Below, piece after piece: positions 34,916-42,899 of a stretch of 64,000 nt of DNA. The translations under genes were made by a program, and so were the position numbers. Every line of letters starts with the position of its first letter. Within the stretch, counting starts at the first letter, position 1. Source of the DNA: Allokutzneria multivorans (GTDB lineage Bacteria; Actinomycetota; Actinomycetes; Mycobacteriales; Pseudonocardiaceae); NCBI RefSeq assembly GCF_039537405.1, contig NZ_BAABAL010000016.1, positions 186,001-250,000 on the forward strand, given 5' to 3'. Under the pieces are notes generated by a model. That model was not told where the DNA came from. It made no database searches and saw only the letters and a list, made by a program, of their open reading frames with translations.

Positions 34916-35426
34916 GCACGAACGCCGCGCTCAGAAGCCCGGTCAGCAACCGCGAGTGTCGCAGCCACTCAGCGTCCCAAACGCCGGAGTAGCGGACGTT
35001 GGACGTGGTCATCAACCCACGCCCGAGTCCGAAACCGACACCAGCGCACACCGCGAGAGGCCACGACGCGAAGAGCAGCACGGCGAGGCCGCCGATGTAC
35101 GGGAGCCCGCTGGGCAGGTAGGTCCGCATGGCGGTGCCCATCTCGATGCCGAACTGGAGCGGGCCGAGATGCCTGCCGAGCCGGAAAACGCTCTCGGGCA
35201 CGAGCCGCCGGTTCTCCGGCAGCGCGAACGACAGCACGTCGAATTCGCGCAGCAGCACGGGAACCAGGGCCGCCGCCACGATCGTCCAGCGGGCAGCGTC
35301 AGGCAGTGGCGCGCGGATCAGGGACCCGACGACGACCAGCCCCATGCCCGTCAGCACACCGCCGACGACGAGACCGGCGCAGAACGCCACTACAGGTGAA
35401 CCTCGCCGGACCGGCGAGCTCAGCAC
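34893..35426 (-). CDS. Predicted multi-pass membrane protein at the end of the Mau-like operon
   Basis: The 177-residue product starts with GTG 35426, 18 bp after the stop of the 43-residue peptide gene. It has about five hydrophobic segments: VVAFCAGLVVGGVLTGMGLV, WTIVAAALVPVLL, IGGLAVLLFASWPLAVCAGV, a GFGLGRGL stretch, and LLTGLLSAAFVLSLFFL. There are only two cysteines and no family that I recognise. It could fill a MauF/CcdA-like place in the module, but that is only context. Confidence 0.6.
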   Translation of the reverse strand: MLSSPVRRGSPVVAFCAGLVVGGVLTGMGLVVVGSLIRAPLPDAARWTIVAAALVPVLLREFDVLSFALPENRRLVPESVFRLGRHLGPLQFGIEMGTAMRTYLPSGLPYIGGLAVLLFASWPLAVCAGVGFGLGRGLMTTSNVRYSGVWDAEWLRHSRLLTGLLSAAFVLSLFFLP

Positions 35427-35444
35427 GGATGCCGAGTTCTTGCT

Positions 35445-35576
35445 TCAAGTGCTGCCGCTGGTGGCGAAGCCCGCCGCCGCGCCCATGAGCAGCCACATCG
35501 ACGGCGGCCACCACACCGCGCCGGCGATCACCGCGAGCACGATGCCCACGGCGACCGTCAGCGGGTGCCAGCGCAT
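35445..35576 (-). CDS. 43-residue single-pass membrane peptide
   Basis: ATG 35576 lies one base after the TGA of the Tat-exported protein (TGACATG), and the frame ends in TGA at 35445. The product is MRWHPLTVAVGIVLAVIAGA followed by a WW-PPSMW segment and a short tail, so mostly one or two membrane helices. The tight spacing on both sides and its hydrophobicity support a real gene. Confidence 0.6.
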   Translation of the reverse strand: MRWHPLTVAVGIVLAVIAGAVWWPPSMWLLMGAAAGFATSGST

Positions 35577-35577
35577 G

Positions 35578-36129
35578 TCAGACGACGGCTCGGCAGATCG
35601 TCAGGTAGGTCTGCCCGGTGTGCCCGCCGCCCCAGAACGTGGTGAAGCCGTCGGAACAGCGGTAGACGATCCCGTCCGGCGTGGTCCACTTCCACGCGTT
35701 CTTCGTGGTCGTCGTGCCACAAGCGGTCGAGGTCGGCGCGTGGTCGGCCTGGACGCCGTTGTCGTTCCAGGTCCCGTACTTGTGCCAGCCGCCGTCGCAG
35801 AAGTTGCTGCCGCGCCACGCACCGTTGAAGCACGCGCCGTAGGTGTTCACGTGCGCTCCGCTGGTGTCGCCCTTTTCCTCGTAGCCAACGGGATAGGCGT
35901 CCTTGCAGTCGTTGCGGTCCCACCCGTGCATGCCGTACTTGCCGGTCTCCGCTCGCGCCGCGCGTGGCCAGACCAGCGCCGATGCGCCGAGGGTGACCGC
36001 GCCGAGCGCCATCGCCTTGAGCACGGTCCGCCGCGCGCCGGTGATCCGCAACCCGGACAGCGCGCGGGACGGCGCCGCCGAGGCCGGAGCCTGGTCGTGG
36101 TCAGGAATCTCGTTGAGCGTCAACGACAC
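35578..36129 (-). CDS. Tat-exported small Cys/Trp-rich protein, methylamine-dehydrogenase-light-chain-like
   Basis: The 183-residue product starts at ATG 36129 inside the end of the MauD-like gene (29-bp overlap). A twin-arginine signal (ITGARRTVLKAMALGAVTLG, cleavage near ARA) precedes a ~120-residue mature domain. That domain has six cysteines (NDCKD, GACFN, NFCDG, TACGT, YRCSD, TICRA) and many tryptophans (GWDRND, AWRG, GGWHKYGTWND, AWKWTTPDG, TFWGGG). Tat export, size, cysteine richness and adjacency to MauD/MauE-like genes resemble the methylamine dehydrogenase light chain (MauA), which carries a tryptophan-derived quinone. MauA has twelve cysteines, so this is at most a distant relative. 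The function is unknown. Confidence 0.65.
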   Translation of the reverse strand: MSLTLNEIPDHDQAPASAAPSRALSGLRITGARRTVLKAMALGAVTLGASALVWPRAARAETGKYGMHGWDRNDCKDAYPVGYEEKGDTSGAHVNTYGACFNGAWRGSNFCDGGWHKYGTWNDNGVQADHAPTSTACGTTTTKNAWKWTTPDGIVYRCSDGFTTFWGGGHTGQTYLTICRAVV

Positions 36130-36598
36130 CGAGCGTCCCCTTCTTCTCGATCCAGCCGTCGAGCTCCTCGACGCGCACGGGCAATGTCATCTTCCGCACG
36201 GCACCGCCGCCGTCCACGTGCATCAGCACCGGCGGCGACAGGTGCGAGATCGCGCGCCAAGCCTCACGGTCACTGATGATCTCAAGACCGACGCCGCCCC
36301 ACACCGAGGGGGATTCGTGCGTCAGCACCACAGCCTGCGGCGCGCGCGAAGCCAGCTCCTCCACGACGACCCGGCACAGCGGGCAGCCGGAGTCCACCGC
36401 CGCGACGATCGGCCGCTCGGCGCCATCGGCGAAAGCGCCGCCGAGCACGACATCTGGCTCAGCGGCGGCGAAACCGTCGGGGTTGCGCATCACGATCGCG
36501 CGCAGCATCCGGACCTCGCGCATGGTCGCGACGAGCCCGAGGAACAGCACGACGATCGCAGCCCACGTGATCAAGTAGAACGCCAGTTCGGCAGACAT
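36101..36598 (-). CDS. MauD-like membrane-anchored thioredoxin-fold protein
   Basis: The 165-residue product starts at ATG 36598, which overlaps the upstream stop (TGATG). An N-terminal membrane anchor (ELAFYLITWAAIVVLFLGL) is followed by a thioredoxin-like domain. Its CxxC motif is DSGCPLCRVVVEEL at about residue 80. This is the layout of MauD, a thiol-disulfide protein needed for disulfide formation in the methylamine dehydrogenase small subunit. Here the likely client is the cysteine-rich Tat protein encoded directly downstream. Confidence 0.75.
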   Translation of the reverse strand: MSAELAFYLITWAAIVVLFLGLVATMREVRMLRAIVMRNPDGFAAAEPDVVLGGAFADGAERPIVAAVDSGCPLCRVVVEELASRAPQAVVLTHESPSVWGGVGLEIISDREAWRAISHLSPPVLMHVDGGGAVRKMTLPVRVEELDGWIEKKGTLGVVDAQRDS

Positions 36599-37314
36599 CA
36601 GCTCGCATCCCGCCAGGACACGGCGATCCCGTTGAGCCAGTCGAGCCGATCCTGCTCGGTGGTCGCGGCCGACTCGGTCAGGTGCACCTCCGCCAGGCCC
36701 TTCGGACAGCCGAGGATGAACGCGTGCCCGCGCGCGGCTCCAGGGTAGTTCGCCTTCCACACCTCGCCGTGCGCCGTCGGAGCGCCCGCGTGCCTCGGCA
36801 CGAGCACACTGGCCTGGCGCGGCCCGGGGATGGACAGCGAGCCGTAGTCCTTCACCACCACGACGACCTGCTCAGCCATGGTGTCCAGCAAGGTCTCCGA
36901 GCGCGGCCGGACGACCATGCCGCCGATCTTGTCGGTGATCAGCAGCGAGTTGAACAGCGAGAACACGCGATCGCGCTGCGGAGCCGGACCGGCGAAGACG
37001 GTCATCAGCTCGTGGTAGGCGCCGATCAGCGTCGCCACCGAGGACTCGCCGTCGTTCGCCTCCGCGACGAGCACTTCGCGTCCGTGCACCACGAGCCGCT
37101 CGCGCAGCTTCGCCGGGGCGACGTGGGCGCACGCGAAGTCGTGGTAGCCGCGCGGTCCGATCTGGAACCCGGTCCCGTAGGAGCCACCGGCGAAGCGCAC
37201 GCCCGTGACCACGCTCGACACCGGCGCCGTGCCCGGCAGGGCCACTCTCACCCGGCCGCCGCTCGGCGAGATCAGGTCTAACTGCTGTTCAGCCACGTCG
37301 CGCTTATCGATCAC
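36598..37314 (-). CDS. Conserved protein of unknown function, first gene of the Mau-like operon
   Basis: The product is 238 residues from GTG 37314. I do not recognise the family. It is soluble, without signal peptide or membrane helix. It contains GGSYGTGFQIGPRGYHDFAC, LFNSLLITDKIGGMVVRP and VWKANYPGAARGHAFILGCP. The gene overlaps the MauD-like gene by one base, and the divergent MauE-like gene starts 27 bp away, so it belongs to the module. It might be a cytoplasmic partner or an enzyme; nothing decides this. Confidence 0.6.
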   Translation of the reverse strand: MIDKRDVAEQQLDLISPSGGRVRVALPGTAPVSSVVTGVRFAGGSYGTGFQIGPRGYHDFACAHVAPAKLRERLVVHGREVLVAEANDGESSVATLIGAYHELMTVFAGPAPQRDRVFSLFNSLLITDKIGGMVVRPRSETLLDTMAEQVVVVVKDYGSLSIPGPRQASVLVPRHAGAPTAHGEVWKANYPGAARGHAFILGCPKGLAEVHLTESAATTEQDRLDWLNGIAVSWRDAS

Positions 37315-37341
37315 CGGCTGTGAGCCGTTACCTGCGCTACG

Positions 37342-37836
37342 TTGCCGCACGTGCTCCCCGCGCTGACCACTGCCGTAGCCGCTGCCGCCGCCGTCCTGCT
37401 GCTGTTCGCGGGGGCCGGGCACGCCCGCGACCGGCTCCGCCTGCGAGGCGTCCTGCGCGTCCAGGCCCTGCTGCCACGCCGCGCGTGGGGGCCGGTGTCC
37501 ACGGCGCTCGGCCCGGTCGAGATCGTGGTGGGCCTGGCAGCGCTCGTGGGCTACGCACAGGCCCAAGCCGCCCTCTACGCGGTCTTCGCCGTCTACCTGA
37601 CGATCTTGCGAAGCCGCAGGTCCAGCGCGCCGTGCGGCTGCCTGGGCGCCGACGAGCCCGCGACCTGGGTCTCCGTGCTCCGCGCCGTCGTCGCCGCTGC
37701 CGCGTCCGCGTTCGCGCCGGTGGAGATGGAGCTGACCGTGCGAGCGCTCTGCGTGGCGGGCGGCTTCGTGCTCGCCATGATCGTCATTCTGGCTTCGTTG
37801 TCACCGCGTGACGAGAGCCGTCCAGGCGCTCGGTGA
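37342..37836 (+). CDS. MauE-like integral membrane redox protein
   Basis: The product is 164 residues from TTG 37342 (GTG 37351 possible). Four hydrophobic segments are visible: LTTAVAAAAAVLLLFAGAG, LGPVEIVVGLAALVGYA, LRAVVAAAASAFAP, and LCVAGGFVLAMIVILASL. A loop motif SSAPCGCLG carries the Cys pair. This is the pattern of MauE/DoxX-related proteins that recycle MauD. It is divergent from the MauD-like operon and its 3' end overlaps selB by 53 bp. Confidence 0.75.
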   Translation: MPHVLPALTTAVAAAAAVLLLFAGAGHARDRLRLRGVLRVQALLPRRAWGPVSTALGPVEIVVGLAALVGYAQAQAALYAVFAVYLTILRSRRSSAPCGCLGADEPATWVSVLRAVVAAAASAFAPVEMELTVRALCVAGGFVLAMIVILASLSPRDESRPGAR

Positions 37837-39472
37837 CGCCCGCGCGGTTGAGGCTTTCGAGCAGCGGCACGGCGACCCGCCGCGTGGTGCCGAGCGCTTG
37901 ACGCGCCTGGCTCGCGGTGAACGGCTGCTCCAACCGCGCGAGGACGCGCTGCGCCAGCCCGAGGGCTTCCGGCAGGAGCACGACCCCTTCCGCGATCTTG
38001 ACCAGCCGCCCCGCGCGCACGGCCGCCGCGAGTTCCTTCTGCCCCAACTTGAGTTCTGCCAGCCGATGCGCGTCCGGCGCGGCGAACGGCGCCGCCCGCA
38101 GCTCACGCGTCAGCGTCGCCAGCGCGGCTTCGACACGAGCCGGGAGGGAGGCCGCCCCGGTTCGCTGAAGCCGCCCACCGACCACGAACAACCCAGCCTC
38201 GGTCGCCAGGTCTCCGATGAGCGCGGCAGGCATGTTCAGCCGCTGAAGTGCCACCGTCACCGGCATTCCAGGGTCGAGCGGCGGCCAACCGTCCACTTCG
38301 GACTTGAGCCGGGTCACCAAACCCGCCCAGTGCTCCGGATCAGCCCGCCACTCCGGCCCGTCGTGCGGCAACCCCATCGCGCGCAAGCGGTCTCGGTGCA
38401 CGAACTTCCTCTGCCGCACTTGAAGTTCGAGCGGCGACGCCAGCTCGGCAGCTCGCGCTCGCGCAGCTCCGCGCCGAGTCAACGCCGGAGGATCGAGGTC
38501 GGCAACCGAAGCCCCGACAATCTCCGAGCCGCGCAACAACACCCGATCACCGATCCGCAACGGCAACGCGCGCGACAACGTGAGTCGAGCAGCATCTGTC
38601 CCCAGTGGACGGACGCGCGCGGGAACCGCCGCCGAGCCGACGTGCAGCACCACCTGAGCCGGAAGCTCAGACGCCAGAACGTCCACAGTGGAGCTGAGCA
38701 ACCACCGGTTCGGCGTGAGCAACGCGTCGCCACGACGAACAGAATCACGATCCACTCCACGCAGGCTCACCGCGACCCTGGCAACCGCCTCAACCGGATC
38801 TTCCTTGCGCCCCAACGACTGGAGCCCGCGCACAACGACCGGAGAACCGTTCAACATCAGCTCGTCGCCCACGCTCAACGTCCCGCCCGCGAGCGTGCCC
38901 GTGACCACCGTGCCCGCCCCCGCCACGCTGAACGAGCGGTCCACCCACAAACGCACATCGGCGGCCACGTCCGGAGCAGGGATCTCCAAGCCGCACAAGG
39001 TGGAACGCAGTTCATCCAGCCCAGCACCCGTAGCGCCGCTCACCACGACGTGTGTGATCCCAGCGAGCGAGGTGGCCGCCAGACGCGCCCGCGCTTCCGC
39101 CAACGCGGGCTCAGCGGAGGCCAGGTCGGCGCGCGTGATCACCAGGACTCCGTGCTCGATGCCAAGCGCGTCCAAGGCGGCCAGGTGCTCGGTGGACTGC
39201 GGCATCCAGCCCTCGTCGGCGGCCACCACGAACATCACCGCGGGCACCGGGCCGACGCCGGAGAGCATGTTCGGCACGAACCTGTGATGCCCCGGCACAT
39301 CCACGAACGCGAGCGACGAGCCGTCCGCCAGCGTGGTCCACGCGAAGCCGAGGTCGATGGTCAGCCCGCGCCGCCGCTCCTCCGCCCAGCGATCCGGCTC
39401 CATCCCGGTCAGCGCCCTGACCAGGGTGGACTTGCCGTGGTCGACGTGTCCGGCGGTGGCGATGACCCGCAT
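37784..39472 (-). CDS. selB: Selenocysteine-specific elongation factor SelB
   Basis: The product is 562 residues. The GTPase N-terminus is canonical: AGHVDHGKSTLVRALTGMEP (P-loop), DVPGHHRF (G3), VITRAD (G4-like). Domains II and III follow, then C-terminal winged-helix repeats (KLGQKELAAAVRAGRL, FTASQARQALGTTRR) that bind the SECIS hairpin in selenoprotein mRNA. It delivers Sec-tRNA to UGA codons. Its ATG overlaps the selA stop by one base (TGATG), so the two are coupled. Confidence 0.95.
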   Translation of the reverse strand: MRVIATAGHVDHGKSTLVRALTGMEPDRWAEERRRGLTIDLGFAWTTLADGSSLAFVDVPGHHRFVPNMLSGVGPVPAVMFVVAADEGWMPQSTEHLAALDALGIEHGVLVITRADLASAEPALAEARARLAATSLAGITHVVVSGATGAGLDELRSTLCGLEIPAPDVAADVRLWVDRSFSVAGAGTVVTGTLAGGTLSVGDELMLNGSPVVVRGLQSLGRKEDPVEAVARVAVSLRGVDRDSVRRGDALLTPNRWLLSSTVDVLASELPAQVVLHVGSAAVPARVRPLGTDAARLTLSRALPLRIGDRVLLRGSEIVGASVADLDPPALTRRGAARARAAELASPLELQVRQRKFVHRDRLRAMGLPHDGPEWRADPEHWAGLVTRLKSEVDGWPPLDPGMPVTVALQRLNMPAALIGDLATEAGLFVVGGRLQRTGAASLPARVEAALATLTRELRAAPFAAPDAHRLAELKLGQKELAAAVRAGRLVKIAEGVVLLPEALGLAQRVLARLEQPFTASQARQALGTTRRVAVPLLESLNRAGVTERLDGSRHAVTTKPE

Positions 39473-40761
39473 CAGCCCAGAACCGCGCGCAGCAGCAGCT
39501 CATCGTCGGACGGGAGAACCGTGCGCAAGTCGAGCAGGCAACGCCCGCGCTCGATCCGGCCGACTACAGCGATCTCGCCCAACCGCAAGGATTCCGCGTA
39601 CTCCACGGGCAGGCTCACGGCGGCCGACGGCAGCTCGACGCCCGGCGCTCCGCCTCCACCCACCGCCGCCACGCAGTACACGGCCTCGGCGCCCGGCACC
39701 TCCGCCGCCAACACGCAGGCCCGGTCGAAGAGCGAATCGACGGAAGCCTCAAGTGCCTGGCGCACAGGGGGAAGCGGCCCGCGCAGGGTTGCTTCAAGGG
39801 CCGCCAGCGTGAGCTTGTCGACGCGCAACGCCCGAGCCGCCGGGTGACGACGAAGCCGCTCCACCAGGTCCGCATCGCCGAGCAGAAGTCCCGCCTGCGG
39901 GCCGCCGAGGAGCTTGTCCCCGCTCGCGGTCACGAGGTCCGCCCCAGCGCGCAGAGCCGTCGCCGCGTCGGGCTCGTCGGGCAGCAGCGGGTGCGGCGCG
40001 AGCAAGCCGGAGCCGATGTCGACCACGACGGGAACGCCGAGGCTCTTCAAGGCAACAATGTCCACAGTGGACGTGAAGCCGGTGACCTGGAAGTTGGACG
40101 GGTGCACCTTCAGGATGAAGCCCGTCGAGGGCCCGACGGCGTCCGCGTAGTCGTGCAGGTGCACGCGATTGGTCGTGCCGACCTCGTGCAACCGCGCGCC
40201 GGCGGAGCGCAGCAGCTCCGGGATGCGGAAGCCGTCGCCGATCTCCACCAGCTCTCCGCGACTGATGACGATCTCCCGACCCGCCGCGAAAGCCAACGCG
40301 CACAACAGCAAAGCCGCCGCGTTGTTGTTGACGACGTGCACTCCGCCAGCGTCAGGAACCGCCGAAGCCAAAGCGGCGAGCGCACTCCGACCGCGCCGCG
40401 CCCGTGCCCCGGTCGCAAGGTCGAACTCGACGTCCGTGGTGCCCGAAGCGGCGTCGACAGCGGCGCGCGCGGCGGGGGACAGGGGAGCGCGGCCGAGGTT
40501 GGTGTGCACCACGACACCGGTCGCGTTGATCACGCGGCGAGGCCCGGTCGGCAGTGCCGCCGCAACCTCGGAAGCCACGTCGGACGGCGCGATCTCTCCG
40601 GCCCGAGCGCGTTGCTGCGCGGCCACGATCGCCGCCTTCACAGTCGCGGTGCCGTGCACGCGCGCGGCGTCGGAAAAGGCGGCGAGGAGGGCGTCAGTGC
40701 GCGGGATCAGCCGCCGAGGATCGGCTGCGGGGTCGTCACCGAGCCGCCGTGGACCGGTCAC
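39472..40761 (-). CDS. selA: L-seryl-tRNA(Sec) selenium transferase SelA
   Basis: The product is about 429 residues if GTG 40761 is used; TTG 40767 is possible. It has the N-terminal family segment RRLIPRTDALLAA, then NATGVVVHTNLGRAPLS and VNNNAAALLLC. The PLP lysine site is VTASGDKLLGGPQAGLL. SelA converts Ser-tRNA(Sec) to Sec-tRNA(Sec) using selenophosphate. The start lies only 12 bp after the tRNA-Sec gene on the same strand, so gene and tRNA are probably co-transcribed. Confidence 0.96.
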   Translation of the reverse strand: MTGPRRLGDDPAADPRRLIPRTDALLAAFSDAARVHGTATVKAAIVAAQQRARAGEIAPSDVASEVAAALPTGPRRVINATGVVVHTNLGRAPLSPAARAAVDAASGTTDVEFDLATGARARRGRSALAALASAVPDAGGVHVVNNNAAALLLCALAFAAGREIVISRGELVEIGDGFRIPELLRSAGARLHEVGTTNRVHLHDYADAVGPSTGFILKVHPSNFQVTGFTSTVDIVALKSLGVPVVVDIGSGLLAPHPLLPDEPDAATALRAGADLVTASGDKLLGGPQAGLLLGDADLVERLRRHPAARALRVDKLTLAALEATLRGPLPPVRQALEASVDSLFDRACVLAAEVPGAEAVYCVAAVGGGGAPGVELPSAAVSLPVEYAESLRLGEIAVVGRIERGRCLLDLRTVLPSDDELLLRAVLG

Positions 40762-40773
40762 GACCAACCCCGG

Positions 40774-40868
40774 TGGCGGAGGTGGACGGGAATCGAACCC
40801 GCCAGCGACAGGTACTGCCGCTCAACGGTTTTGAAGACCGCGCCGGTCACCAGACCGGATACACCTCC
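40774..40868 (-). tRNA. selC: tRNA-Sec (anticodon UCA)
   Basis: The 95-nt gene has the long acceptor stem GGAGGTG/CACCTCC, a six-pair D stem (CCGGTC/GACCGG) and the anticodon loop CTTCAAA with UCA at 40832-40834. A long variable arm follows, then the T arm CGGGTTCGATTCCCG and an encoded GCCA end. The length, extra arm and UCA anticodon are diagnostic of selenocysteine tRNA. Confidence 0.95.
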
Positions 40869-40897
40869 CTCAGCCACCACCCTGACACGATAACGGG

Positions 40898-41893
40898 GTG
40901 ATGACCCCACGCCTCACGCAGTACGCCCACGGCGGCGGATGCGCTTGCAAAATCCCGCCCGGCGAGCTGGAGAGCATCGTCGCCGGACTCACCGGAGCGG
41001 CGCCCAAGGACCCCGTCGGCGACCTGCTCGTCGGCCTGGACACCGGCGACGACGCGGCAGTGGTCGGAGTGCGACCTGACCTCGCGCTCGTTGCCACGGC
41101 GGACTTCTTCACCCCGGTGGTCGACGATCCCTACGACTGGGGCCGGATCGCCGCCGCCAACGCGCTCTCCGACGTCTACGCCATGGGAGGCAAGCCGGTC
41201 GTCGCGGTGAACCTGCTCGGCTGGCCCCGGGAGGTGCTGCCGATGGAGCTTGCCGCCGAGGTCCTGCGCGGCGGACGCGATGTCGCCGCCAGCGCCGGGT
41301 GCCACGTCGCGGGCGGGCACAGCGTCGACGATCCGGAGCCCAAGTACGGCATGGCCGTGACCGGAATCGTCGACCCCGCAAAGACTTTGCGCAACGACAC
41401 GGGGCGCGCGGGCGTGCCGCTGTCGCTCACCAAGCCGCTGGGCATCGGCGTGCTCAACACCCGCCACAAGGCCACCGGCGAGGTCTTCCCGCAGGCGGTC
41501 GAGGCGATGAGCACGCTCAACCGCGAGGCATCTGCTGCGGCCATCGCCGCAGGGATCACCTGTGCCACCGACATCACCGGCTTCGGCCTGCTCGGCCACC
41601 TCTACAAGCTGGTGCGCGCCAGCGGGGTCAGCGCGATCATCGACTCCGCCGCCGTTCCGTACCTGGACGGCGCGCGCGAGGCCCTGCGCGACGGCTTCGT
41701 CAGCGGGGGCAGCCGCCGCAACCTGGACTGGGTGCGCCCGCACGTCGATCTGTCCACAGTGGAGGAGTCGGAGGCGCTGTTGCTGACAGACTCTCAGACT
41801 TCTGGTGGTCTACTGGTAGCGGGCGAGGTGCCGGGCGGAATCGTGGTCGGAGAGCTTGTGCCGCAAGGGAATCACGCCATCGTGCTGAAATAG
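40898..41893 (+). CDS. selD: Selenide, water dikinase SelD
   Basis: The product is 331 residues from GTG 40898 (ATG 40901 adjacent). The N-terminal active site is HGGGCACKIPP, with Cys at the position that is selenocysteine in some SelD proteins. Then come LDTGDDAAVV, TADFFTPVVDDPYDWGRIAA, NALSDVYAMGG and AGGHSVDDPEPKYG, all typical of the AIR-synthase-like fold. It makes selenophosphate from selenide and ATP. It is divergent from the tRNA-Sec/selA/selB unit. Confidence 0.96.
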   Translation: MMTPRLTQYAHGGGCACKIPPGELESIVAGLTGAAPKDPVGDLLVGLDTGDDAAVVGVRPDLALVATADFFTPVVDDPYDWGRIAAANALSDVYAMGGKPVVAVNLLGWPREVLPMELAAEVLRGGRDVAASAGCHVAGGHSVDDPEPKYGMAVTGIVDPAKTLRNDTGRAGVPLSLTKPLGIGVLNTRHKATGEVFPQAVEAMSTLNREASAAAIAAGITCATDITGFGLLGHLYKLVRASGVSAIIDSAAVPYLDGAREALRDGFVSGGSRRNLDWVRPHVDLSTVEESEALLLTDSQTSGGLLVAGEVPGGIVVGELVPQGNHAIVLK

Positions 41894-41966
41894 CGCAACC
41901 CCCTAGGGGTGTTCCCAGGGGCGCGCCGGATGTCGGCCGTCGGTGGTCCGCCGTAGTGTGCACGAC

Positions 41967-42899
41967 GTGACACTCATCGAGAGCGAGTCGCTCGAAAAAC
42001 GGTACGGCGGCGGGACACTCGCCCTCGCCGACCTCACGGTGAGCATCGAGCCCGGCGTTGTCGGGCTGGTCGGTGCGAACGGGGCGGGGAAGAGCACGCT
42101 GATCAAGCTGGCTCTGGGGTTGATCGCACCGACAGCGGGGCGGATCAGGGTGCTGGGGCTGGACCCCCTCACCGACGTCGAACAGGTGCGGTCGCAGGTG
42201 GGCTACATGCCCGAGCACGACTGCCTGCCACCGGACATGACGGCGGCCGAGTTCGTGACGCACATGGGCCGCATGTCCGGGCTGCCCGCCGCGACCGCGC
42301 GGGAGCGGGCCTCGGAGACGCTGCGCCACGTCGGCCTCTACGAGGAGCGCTACCGGGCGATCGGCGGCTACTCCACGGGCATGAAGCAGCGCGTGAAGCT
42401 CGCGCAGGCGCTCGTGCACGACCCGGAGCTGCTGCTGCTGGACGAGCCGACCAACGGCCTGGACCCGGAGGGCCGCCAGGCCATGCTCGGCCTGGTGCAG
42501 CGCATCGGCACCGAGTTCGGCATCTCCGTGGTGGTCTGCTCGCACCTGCTCGGCGAGATCGAGCGGATCTGCACCTCGCTCGTGGCGATCGAGGGCGGCC
42601 GGTTGCTGCGCTCGGACTCGCTGTCGGCGATGACGCAGCAGAGCGGCGTCCTCGCGGTCGAGGTGGACGAGCGCGCCGACGAGCTGGTGGCGCGCTTGAC
42701 CGCCGCCGGGCTCGACGTCCGCGTGCAGGGCAGGGAACTGCTGGTGCGCTTCGACGACGACCTGACCTACGACGTGATCCGGGACGCCGTGGTGGACCTG
42801 GACGTCTCGCTGCACCGGCTGGAGCAGCGCCGCCACCAGGTCGCGGACCTCTTCCGCGACCCCGCTCCGGGATCGGAGGTCAGCCATGGCAGGTCCTGA
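41967..42899 (+). CDS. ABC transporter ATP-binding protein 1
   Basis: The product is about 310 residues from GTG 41967; GTG 41958 and 41943 are alternatives. It has Walker A GANGAGKSTL, Q-loop VGYMPEHD, signature YSTGMKQRVKLA, Walker B LLLLDEPTNGLD and switch His CSHLL. It is of the ABC-2 exporter type. The end overlaps the permease start by 14 bp. It forms the first half of a four-gene operon with two ATPases and two permeases. Confidence 0.93.
   Translation: MTLIESESLEKRYGGGTLALADLTVSIEPGVVGLVGANGAGKSTLIKLALGLIAPTAGRIRVLGLDPLTDVEQVRSQVGYMPEHDCLPPDMTAAEFVTHMGRMSGLPAATARERASETLRHVGLYEERYRAIGGYSTGMKQRVKLAQALVHDPELLLLDEPTNGLDPEGRQAMLGLVQRIGTEFGISVVVCSHLLGEIERICTSLVAIEGGRLLRSDSLSAMTQQSGVLAVEVDERADELVARLTAAGLDVRVQGRELLVRFDDDLTYDVIRDAVVDLDVSLHRLEQRRHQVADLFRDPAPGSEVSHGRS

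Noticed and set aside
36101..37836. A selenoprotein in the Mau-like module next to the selenocysteine genes
   Set aside because: The redox motifs use Cys (CPLC, PCGCLG) and I saw no in-frame UGA continued by homologous sequence.
40774..40868. The GGTCTTCAAAACC in tRNA-Sec as another GTCTTSAAGAC repeat copy
   Set aside because: It is the anticodon arm of the tRNA; the match to the core is partial and flanking repeat sequence is absent.
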